Assembly: GCA_028714315.1 (NCBI GenBank)
Contig: JAQTMN010000004.1
Location: forward strand, 1 to 64,000
Source of the DNA: Sulfuricella sp.
GTDB lineage: Bacteria; Pseudomonadota; Gammaproteobacteria; Burkholderiales; Sulfuricellaceae
DNA length: 64,000 nucleotides
Reading direction: 5' to 3'
Shown: piece by piece, positions 56,842 through 64,000 of the stretch
How positions within the stretch are numbered: position 1 is the stretch's first letter
How the letters are laid out: each line of letters opens with the position of its first letter
Notes under the pieces: generated by a model
Told to the model about the DNA's origin: nothing
Databases searched by the model: none
What the model saw: only the letters and a program-made list of their open reading frames with translations
Program-made: the position numbers and the translations under genes

Positions 56842-58986
56842 ATGAACGCGCCGCTGCTGTTCGTCGATAACCTGAAAACCTGGCTGGATGCCGGCAAGAC
56901 CCAGGTGCGGGCGGTGGATGGCGTGAGCTTCGCCATCGCGCGCGATGAAACCTTCGCCCTGCTCGGCGAATCGGGCTGCGGCAAGTCGATGACCGCGCTG
57001 TCGATCATGCGCCTGTTGCCGGAGGCGGGGCGCATCGTCGCCGGTTCGGTGGAGCTCGATGGCCAGGATTTGCTGGCGCTGCCCGAGATCGCCATGCGCA
57101 CCGTGCGCGGCAAGCGCATCGCGATGATCTTCCAGGAGCCGATGACCAGCCTCAATCCAGTGCTGACCGTCGGCCGGCAGATTTCCGAGACGCTCTACCG
57201 CCACACCGCGCTGCGCGGCGAGGCGGCGCAAGCGCGGGTGCTGGAGCTGCTCGACGCGGTGGGCATCCCCGATGCCAAGGCGCGCTGCCACGACTACCCG
57301 TTCCAGTTTTCCGGCGGCATGAAACAGCGCGTGATGATCGCCATCGCGCTCGCATGCGAGCCCGACCTGCTCATCGCCGACGAGCCCACCACCGCGCTGG
57401 ATGTGACCATCCAGGCGCAGGTGCTGGAATTGCTCAGGACGCTCCAGCGCGATCATGGCATGGCGGTGCTGCTGATCACGCACGACCTGGGCGTGGTTTC
57501 GGAGATGGCGCACCGCGTGGCGGTGATGTACGCCGGCGAGATCGTGGAAACGGCCGAGCGCGGGGAATTCTTCGCCAATCCGCGCCACCCCTATACGCGC
57601 AAACTGTTCGCCTCGCTGCCCGGCGCCGTTCGGCGCGGACAGCCGCTGGAGATGATGCGCGGCAACGTGCCGCCGCTCGACAGCGATTTCGTCGGCTGCC
57701 GTTTCGCCGGCCGCTGCGATTTCGCCTGGCAGCGCTGTAGCGAGGAAGCGCCGGCATGGACCGAGGTGGCGCCGGGGCATGCGGTGCGCTGCCATTTGGC
57801 GGCGCAGCCGGCCGATGTTGGCCCAGTGATGGAAGAGTCTCTCGATGGTACGGCTTCTGTAGGTACGGCGCCTGTGGGTACGGCTTCAGCCGTACATGTA
57901 CGGCTGCACCCGCAAGGAGTGTCCCCGCCGCGAGCGGCAGCAGAGCTGCTCGCACGGGCGAGAAAGCCGTACCCACAACATCCTCTTCTTCTCGATAAGG
58001 CGGGCGGATTGCTAGAGGTCTCCGATCTCAAGATTCATTTCCCCATCCGCAAGGGTCTGCTCAAGCGCGTGGCCGGCCATGTTTATGCGGTGGACGGGGT
58101 TTCGCTGGCGATCCGGCCCGGCCGGACCCTGGCGCTGGTGGGCGAATCCGGCTGCGGCAAGACCACGGTGGGCAAGGGCATCCTGCAACTGATCCGGCCC
58201 ACCGCCGGCAGCGTGCGTTTTGCCGGGGAGGAATTGACCGGGCTGAAAAGCTCAGCGCTGCGCGCGCGCCGGGCCGATTTCCAGATCGTGTTCCAGGATC
58301 CTTATTCCTCGCTCGATCCACGCATGCGCATCGCCGACATCCTGGAAGAAGGCATGATTTCCCTAGGCACGGCATCGTCTCCCGCCGCGCGCCAGGCCGG
58401 CGTGGACAGCCTGCTGCGGCAGGTCGGGCTTTCCCCGGACAGCAAATACCGCTATCCCCACGAGTTTTCCGGCGGCCAGCGCCAGCGCGTCGCCATCGCC
58501 CGCGCCCTGGCGGTGAGGCCGAAGCTGTTGGTGTGCGACGAGCCGACCAGCGCGCTCGATGTTTCGGTGCAGGCCCAGATTTTGAATCTGCTCAAAGGCT
58601 TGCAGGACGACTTGGGGCTGGCTTATTTGTTCATCACCCACAACCTGGCGGTGGTCGAATATTTCGCCCACGAGGTGGCGGTGATGTATCTGGGGCGGAT
58701 CGTCGAGCACGGCAGCGTCGAGGAGGTGATGCACGCGCCGCGCCATCCTTACACACGCGCCTTGCTGTCGGCGGTGCCGGTGATCGAAACGGGCTCGAAA
58801 CGCGAGGTGATTCGCTTATCGGGCGATCTGCCGTCGCCGTCGAACCCGCCGCAGGGCTGCCATTTCCACCCGCGCTGCCCGCACGTCATGCCGGTCTGCC
58901 GGCTGGATTATCCGGCTGCGACCGGATTCAGCGCGACGCATGGCGTTAGGTGCTATTTATACGAGGGAAGTCCGGGGGAGCGGTAA
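56842..58986 (+). CDS. Dual-ATPase peptide ABC transporter protein (YejF-like) with repeat-derived linker
   Basis: [15 protein letters not shown] and [15 protein letters not shown] Walker A motifs; linker [35 protein letters not shown]. Confidence 0.92.
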   Translation: MNAPLLFVDNLKTWLDAGKTQVRAVDGVSFAIARDETFALLGESGCGKSMTALSIMRLLPEAGRIVAGSVELDGQDLLALPEIAMRTVRGKRIAMIFQEPMTSLNPVLTVGRQISETLYRHTALRGEAAQARVLELLDAVGIPDAKARCHDYPFQFSGGMKQRVMIAIALACEPDLLIADEPTTALDVTIQAQVLELLRTLQRDHGMAVLLITHDLGVVSEMAHRVAVMYAGEIVETAERGEFFANPRHPYTRKLFASLPGAVRRGQPLEMMRGNVPPLDSDFVGCRFAGRCDFAWQRCSEEAPAWTEVAPGHAVRCHLAAQPADVGPVMEESLDGTASVGTAPVGTASAVHVRLHPQGVSPPRAAAELLARARKPYPQHPLLLDKAGGLLEVSDLKIHFPIRKGLLKRVAGHVYAVDGVSLAIRPGRTLALVGESGCGKTTVGKGILQLIRPTAGSVRFAGEELTGLKSSALRARRADFQIVFQDPYSSLDPRMRIADILEEGMISLGTASSPAARQAGVDSLLRQVGLSPDSKYRYPHEFSGGQRQRVAIARALAVRPKLLVCDEPTSALDVSVQAQILNLLKGLQDDLGLAYLFITHNLAVVEYFAHEVAVMYLGRIVEHGSVEEVMHAPRHPYTRALLSAVPVIETGSKREVIRLSGDLPSPSNPPQGCHFHPRCPHVMPVCRLDYPAATGFSATHGVRCYLYEGSPGER
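57873..57979. repeat. GTGGGTACGGCTT composite palindromic element inside the ATPase coding sequence
   Basis: Matches intergenic element 26352-26457 over most of its length. Confidence 0.85.
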
Positions 58987-59148
58987 GACCTGGCAGTCAG
59001 CCCAACAGCAATATGTGAGTTGTTGTGGGTATAGCTCTTGTACCCTTTAGGGCGCAGCCGTACATGTCAGGCTGAAGCCTGACCCACACGCGCTGTTGCG
59101 CCCGCAAACTCCAATCAACCCAATCTGGCTAATCCCGCCCCGGCAGCA

Positions 59149-60780
59149 TCAGGGTGACAGGGTGACCTTGTTGCCCGGCATCAGGCCGTGTTTGGCGCTG
59201 AAATTGTTCCAGCGCTGGATGTCGTTGACGGCGACGTTGAATCGCCGGGCGATGCTGAAAAGCGTATCCCCGCGGCGCACCGTATAGTAGCGCTGGCCGC
59301 GGTTCCTGGCGACGGCGACCGGTTTGGCCGCCGTGGCTTTGCGGGCCGCAACGGTGCGCTTGCCGGAGGCCGCTTCCTGTCGGATCACCAGTTTCATTCC
59401 GCGGCTCAGGCGGCTGGTCTTGAGATTGTTCAGGGAGCGGATTTGCGCGGCCGAGACCTTGTAGCGTTTGGCGATGTCGGCCAGGGTCTCGCCCTTCCTC
59501 ACGCCATGCACCAGCCGGCTCAGGGCCGACGACTGCGCCGGCTCTTCGCTTTCGACGACTGGCCGCACATCGTTGAAGATCAGTGCAGCGCCCTCGTTGC
59601 CGGCGCCGAGGGGTACCAGCAGGGTCTGGCCGACCGCGAGGCGGTAGCGCTTGCTGATGCCGTTGATTTCCTTCAGATGCGCGACGCTGGTGCTGAACTT
59701 GCGCGCGACGCTATCGAGCTTGTCGCCGCGCGACAGGGTGTAGGATTTCCACGATGCCAGCGGCTTGTCGTAGCTTTCCAGGTTGCTGGCGAAGGTGTCG
59801 GCCTTGTCCACCGGCAGCAGCAGGGCGCGCGATCCCTTGGCGTTGATTACCGGGCGGTTGTAGGCCGGGTTGAGCGACACGAATTCGTGCAACGGCATGC
59901 CGGCCAGACGCGCCGCCACGGCCAGGTCGATGTGCTGGGTGGTGATTACCGAGGAGAAATAAGGGCGGTTCGGGATCGAGGCGAGTTCGACGTTGTGGGC
60001 GGCCGGATCCATGACGATCTGCTTGACCGCCATCAGCTTGGGCAGGTAGTTGCGCGTTTCATCCGGCATTTTCAGGCTGAAATAGTCGGTGGGCAGCCCC
60101 TTCTTCTCGTTTTTGGCGATGGCGCGCTGCACCGAGCCTTCCCCCCAGTTGTAAGCGGCTAGCGCCAGTTCCCAGCTGCCGAACATGTTGTGCAGTTTTT
60201 GCAGGTAATCCAGCGCGGCATCGGTGGCGGCGGTGATGTTGCGGCGGTCGTCGTGCCACCAGTTCTGTTCCAGGCCGAAATTCTTGCCGGTGGAGGGGAT
60301 GAACTGCCAGATGCCGGAAGCGTGGCTTCGCGAATAGGCCTTGGGGTTGAAGGCGCTCTCGATCATCGGCAGCAGGGCGATTTCGGTCGGCATGCCGCGC
60401 TTCTCGACTTCATCGACGATATGGAACAGGTAAAGCTGGCTGCGGTCGATCATGCGCCGCACGTAGTCGGGGCGGTTGGCGTACCAGTCGATATTCGTTT
60501 GCACCAGCGGGGAATCGATGTCCTGCAGGGTGAAGCCGGCGCGGATGCGAGCCCATAAATCGGCGGATTCGTCCGCCGGGCTTGCCGGGCTTTCCTTCGC
60601 CGGCGCGCCCAGGATTTCAGTGCTGGTCTGGAGCTGCAGCGGCGCTTCGAGTTCGGTTGGCCCGGCCAGCGCCTGCTTGATCGGCTGCTCGGCGAACAGG
60701 GGATCCGCTTCGCCGCCAGCGAGTGCCGGCAGCGGCAAGGCTGTCGCCAGCACGAGAAAGAGAAGGGAGGTGAAACGCAT
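59149..60780 (-). CDS. mltD: Membrane-bound lytic murein transglycosylase D-like (SLT plus LysM repeats)
   Basis: LPMIESAFNPKAYSRSHASGIWQFIPSTGKNFGLEQNWWHDDRRN; LysM motifs such as YYTVRRGDTLFSIARRFNVAVNDIQRWN. Confidence 0.93.
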   Translation of the reverse strand: MRFTSLLFLVLATALPLPALAGGEADPLFAEQPIKQALAGPTELEAPLQLQTSTEILGAPAKESPASPADESADLWARIRAGFTLQDIDSPLVQTNIDWYANRPDYVRRMIDRSQLYLFHIVDEVEKRGMPTEIALLPMIESAFNPKAYSRSHASGIWQFIPSTGKNFGLEQNWWHDDRRNITAATDAALDYLQKLHNMFGSWELALAAYNWGEGSVQRAIAKNEKKGLPTDYFSLKMPDETRNYLPKLMAVKQIVMDPAAHNVELASIPNRPYFSSVITTQHIDLAVAARLAGMPLHEFVSLNPAYNRPVINAKGSRALLLPVDKADTFASNLESYDKPLASWKSYTLSRGDKLDSVARKFSTSVAHLKEINGISKRYRLAVGQTLLVPLGAGNEGAALIFNDVRPVVESEEPAQSSALSRLVHGVRKGETLADIAKRYKVSAAQIRSLNNLKTSRLSRGMKLVIRQEAASGKRTVAARKATAAKPVAVARNRGQRYYTVRRGDTLFSIARRFNVAVNDIQRWNNFSAKHGLMPGNKVTLSP

Positions 60781-60902
60781 GTTTCTCGACGTGTTGCCCG
60801 GCTATTTGATCTGGCGAATAGTAGCCAATAATCCCTTCGACCGTCAAGGGATATAGCCGGATAAAGCGATCCGGATTTGGATGTAATTCCTTGAGCCGGA
60901 AA

Positions 60903-61655
60903 TTATTTTTTCCATTCCCGCAGCGTGGCGAATACGCTGACGGCGTCATTCAGGAGGCGCCCGGCATGGCGGCTCGCCGCCTCGATCACGGCGGGATGCT
61001 CGCAGCGCAGGAACGGGTTGGTCGCTTTTTCCAGTGCGATGCTGGACGGCAGGGTGGGGAGCCCCCGTTCCCTGGTCAGGCGGTCGCGCATTTCGCGCTG
61101 CAGGAGCGCGGCATTGGCGGGTTCGACCGCCTTGGCGAACAGGATGTTGGTCAGGGTGTATTCGTGTGCGCAGTAAACGCCGGTCTCATCCGGCAGGGCG
61201 GCCAGCTTTTGCAGAGAGGCGTACATTTGCGCCGGTGAGCCCTCAAACAGCTTGCCGCAGCCGCAGGCGAACAGCGTGTCGCCACAAAACAGGGAATTTG
61301 CGCCATAATAGGCAACGTGGCCGGCGGTGTGGCCGGGCACGTCGAGCACGGCGAATTCCGCCAGTCCCGGCAGTTTCACCGCATCGCCTTCACCCACTGG
61401 GTGCGTGACCGCGGGGATGTTTTCCCGTCGCGGGCCGAACACCGGCACGTCCGCGTGGCGCAGCAAATCTTCGTTGCCTCCCGTGTGGTCGCCGTGGTGG
61501 TGGGTGTTGAGAACGGCAACGAGGCGCAGGCCGTGACGGCCGAGATAATCCAGCACTGGCTCGGCGTCGCCGGGATCTACCGCGGCGGCGTACTGCCCGT
61601 TGCGGATCAGCCAGATATAATTGTCGTCGAAAGCGGGGATGGGGATGATGTTCAT
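60903..61655 (-). CDS. gloB: Hydroxyacylglutathione hydrolase (glyoxalase II)
   Basis: DDNYIWLIRN...LNTHHHGDHTGGNEDLL...GHTAGHVAYY...CAHEYTLTNILFA. Confidence 0.95.
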   Translation of the reverse strand: MNIIPIPAFDDNYIWLIRNGQYAAAVDPGDAEPVLDYLGRHGLRLVAVLNTHHHGDHTGGNEDLLRHADVPVFGPRRENIPAVTHPVGEGDAVKLPGLAEFAVLDVPGHTAGHVAYYGANSLFCGDTLFACGCGKLFEGSPAQMYASLQKLAALPDETGVYCAHEYTLTNILFAKAVEPANAALLQREMRDRLTRERGLPTLPSSIALEKATNPFLRCEHPAVIEAASRHAGRLLNDAVSVFATLREWKK

Positions 61656-61680
61656 GGCACTATGGTCGAATTAAGCCGGC

Positions 61681-62397
61681 ATGATGTCAATGGATGAATG
61701 GCTGGAAACCCCGTTGGGCCGCTATTTGATCGAACGCGAGCAGGATTATTTCGATCAGGCGGTGGCGGATATTTTCGGCTTCAACGCGCTGCAGCTTGGC
61801 CTGGTCCAGTACGATCTTCTGCGCACCAACCGCATGCCGGTCAGGTTCGCCGTCGCGCCTGAACTCCGGGGGCAGGTCAGGACCCGCGCCGAGCCGGAAA
61901 GCCTGCCGTTTGCCAGCCAATGCGTCGATTTGCTGCTGTTGCCCCATGTCCTGGAATTCAGCGGGAATCCGCACCAGATCCTGCGTGAGGCGGAACGGGT
62001 GCTGATGCCGGAAGGACAGGTGATCGTCAGCGGCTTCAATCCCCTCAGCCTGTGGGGGCTGCCGCGGTATTTTCCGTCCCGCCGTCCGGATTATCCCTGG
62101 CACGGCAACTTCATTTCCCTGCTGCGCATCAAGGATTGGCTGGCCTTGCTCGGATTCGAGGTCATCGCCGGGCGGATGTGCTGCTACGTGCCGCCGGTGC
62201 ACAGCGAGCAGTGGCTGCGGCGCTTCCGGTTCATGGAAGCCGCCGGCGACCGCTGGTGGGCTTTGGCTGGCGGCGTGTATTTCCTGCAGGCGAGGAAGAA
62301 AGTGGCGGGAATGCGCCTGATCACGCCGAGCTGGAACCATAGCCGGGCAACCAAGAAGGGGCTTGCCCCGATATCGCAGAAAGTCAGTGAGGAGTGA
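61681..62397 (+). CDS. SAM-dependent methyltransferase-like protein
   Basis: LPFASQCVDLLLLPHVLEFSGNPHQILREAERVLMPEGQVIVSGFNPLSLWG. Confidence 0.85.
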   Translation: MMSMDEWLETPLGRYLIEREQDYFDQAVADIFGFNALQLGLVQYDLLRTNRMPVRFAVAPELRGQVRTRAEPESLPFASQCVDLLLLPHVLEFSGNPHQILREAERVLMPEGQVIVSGFNPLSLWGLPRYFPSRRPDYPWHGNFISLLRIKDWLALLGFEVIAGRMCCYVPPVHSEQWLRRFRFMEAAGDRWWALAGGVYFLQARKKVAGMRLITPSWNHSRATKKGLAPISQKVSEE

Positions 62398-62400
62398 AGC

Positions 62401-62844
62401 GTGACGCGTGAGCAGCTGGTGGAGATATTTACCGACGGCGCCTGCAAGGGAAACCCCGGCGTGGGCGGGTGGGGCGCGCTGCTGCGCTATGCCGGGCACC
62501 AGAAGGAGATTTTCGGCGGCGAGAAACTGACCACCAATAACCGCATGGAACTGACCGCCGTGATCCGGGCGCTGGAAAGCCTGTCCCGCCCATGCAAGAT
62601 CAGGCTGCACACCGATTCCACCTATGTGCAAAAAGGCATCAGCGAGTGGATTCACGGCTGGAAATTGCGCGGCTGGCGCACCGCCGACAAAAAGCCGGTG
62701 AAGAACGAGGACCTGTGGCGGCGGCTGGACGAGCTGGCGGCCGGGCACGAAATCGAATGGCGCTGGATCAAGGGCCACGCCGGACACGACGGCAACGAAC
62801 AGGCCGACCGGCTGGCGAATCGGGGCGTCGAGGAATTGAAATGA
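62401..62844 (+). CDS. rnhA: Ribonuclease HI
   Basis: [24 protein letters not shown]...[14 protein letters not shown]...DSTYVQKGI...[12 protein letters not shown]. Confidence 0.97.
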   Translation: MTREQLVEIFTDGACKGNPGVGGWGALLRYAGHQKEIFGGEKLTTNNRMELTAVIRALESLSRPCKIRLHTDSTYVQKGISEWIHGWKLRGWRTADKKPVKNEDLWRRLDELAAGHEIEWRWIKGHAGHDGNEQADRLANRGVEELK

Positions 62845-62886
62845 GTTGTCAGTCTTCAGTGGTCAGTTTTCAGTTAAAGCCGACCA

Positions 62887-62968
62887 CTGAAAACTGAAAA
62901 CTGAAAACTGAAAACTGAAAACTGAAAACTGAAAACTGAAAACTGAAAACTGAAAACTGAAAACTGAA
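62887..62968. repeat. 7-bp tandem repeat (CTGAAAA)n, about 11-12 copies, ending at the dnaQ start codon
   Basis: ctgaaaactgaaaactgaaaa... continuing to ctgaaATG. Confidence 0.97.
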
Positions 62969-63685
62969 ATGCGCCAAATCATCCTGGATACCGAAACCAC
63001 CGGCCTGGACCCCAAGCTCGGCCACCGCATCATCGAAGTGGCGGGAGTCGAAATGGTCAACCGGCGCCTGACCGGCAACCATTTCCATCAATACGTCAAC
63101 CCGCAGCGCGAGATCGACCCCGGCGCGCAGCAGGTGCACGGCATTTCGCTGGAATTCCTGCAGGACAAGCCTCTGTTCAGCGACATCGCCAAGGATTTCA
63201 TCGAGTTCGTCGGCGGCGCAGAGCTGGTCATCCACAACGCGCCGTTCGACATCGGCTTCCTCGACCACGAGCTGAAACTGATGGGGGCCGGGCCGATCAA
63301 GACTCACTGCCCGGCCGTGACCGATACCCTGAAAATGGCCAAGGACCTGCACCCCGGCCAGAAAAACAACCTCGATGCCCTGTGCCGCCGCTACGCGGTG
63401 GACAACTCCGGCCGCACCATGCACGGCGCGCTGCTGGATACGGAATTGCTCGCCGAAGTCTTCCTCGCCATGACGCGCGGCCAGGACAGCCTGATTATCG
63501 AAACGGCGGAAACGGACGGCAGCCTGGCCGTCGCGGATGGCGAATGCGTGGCGCACGACCTGACGGTTCTCGCGGCCCAGCCCGACGAACTCGAATCGCA
63601 CCGCGCCTACCTGGCCGATCTCGACAAGGCCAGCAAGGGGCGATGCCTGTGGCTGGCGCGAGAACAGGCGGCGAGCGTGGGGTAG
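62969..63685 (+). CDS. dnaQ: DNA polymerase III epsilon subunit (3'-5' proofreading exonuclease)
   Basis: MRQIILDTETTGLDPKLGHRIIEVAGVEMVNRRLTGNHFHQYVNP. Confidence 0.97.
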   Translation: MRQIILDTETTGLDPKLGHRIIEVAGVEMVNRRLTGNHFHQYVNPQREIDPGAQQVHGISLEFLQDKPLFSDIAKDFIEFVGGAELVIHNAPFDIGFLDHELKLMGAGPIKTHCPAVTDTLKMAKDLHPGQKNNLDALCRRYAVDNSGRTMHGALLDTELLAEVFLAMTRGQDSLIIETAETDGSLAVADGECVAHDLTVLAAQPDELESHRAYLADLDKASKGRCLWLAREQAASVG

Positions 63686-63691
63686 CGCGGA

Positions 63692-63724
63692 GTAGGATGC
63701 GGTTCGTTCCTCACCGCATCCTAC
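63692..63724. repeat. Palindromic element (GTAGGATGCGGTTCG...CACCGCATCCTAC)
   Basis: Inverted arms gtaggatgcggt / accgcatcctac. Confidence 0.85.
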
Positions 63725-63894
63725 GGACCCCACTCCCCGCGCCCTCCGTGCCTCCGCGTGAATCCGGACGCTCGCGCGGAGGCGCCGAGAACGCGGAGCC
63801 TGCTTTTGGGTTTTTTGCGCCTCTTCGCGGCTATCCTGTTTTTCCGGCGCCCCGCCCCTCACCACGCATCCCAATGGGCTTATACTTGTACACA

Positions 63895-64000
63895 TGACAC
63901 AACTTTTCGGCCGCGAGATGGCATTGCTGCTGGTTCTATGGCTGGCCTACTTCGCCTTCCATTCGGCGCTGGCCTCGCTGGCGGTGAAACGCCGGGTGGC
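63895..64000 (+). CDS. N-terminal part of a membrane protein, runs off the window
   Basis: MTQLFGREMALLLVLWLAYFAFHSALASLAVKRRVA... Confidence 0.5.

Noticed and set aside
62887-62968. CRISPR or minisatellite coding repeat
   Set aside because: Simple 7-bp unit without spacers; the minus-strand ORF through it (FSFQFSVFSFQ...) is a by-product of the repeat.

Overview
The window is a GC-rich, gene-dense chromosomal segment, probably betaproteobacterial (inferred from gene content and repeat style; no 16S is present). Most of it is housekeeping or metabolic: alaA-like aminotransferase, hom, thrC, nirK, an Mla/MCE cluster, an Atm1-type ABC exporter, nadC, a DevBCA-like efflux cluster, clpB, fabI, a peptide ABC transporter, mltD, gloB, rnhA and dnaQ. 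A XamI-like restriction-modification pair lies next to a YefM/YoeB-like toxin-antitoxin pair at 29.1-32.4 kb. The most unusual segment is 40.35-47.95 kb. I read it as a decayed sedentary integron: a truncated intI-like N-terminus on the minus strand, a cassette-junction core site, and six attC-like hairpins plus two interrupted ones. The cassettes mostly encode unknown proteins, including an HNH nuclease with a glycine-zipper tail, a Cys-rich protein, a GNAT, a lipoprotein and membrane proteins. Several attC sites appear to be hit by other mobile DNA: two IS1182-like 5' fragments, a putative group II intron 5' remnant, and two RAYT (Y1 transposase) modules with identical predicted proteins. 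The outer sides of the two RAYTs carry arrays of GGGGTCAC / GTGACCCC motifs. Other notable signals: many palindromic repeat families (several GTAGG...CCTAC), two apparent in-frame palindromic-element insertions into coding genes, a motif-less MlaF-like ATPase, an SRAP protein with MPGRF in place of MCGRF, and a 7-bp tandem repeat abutting the dnaQ start codon. All calls are by eye from sequence and the supplied ORFs; no database search was run.
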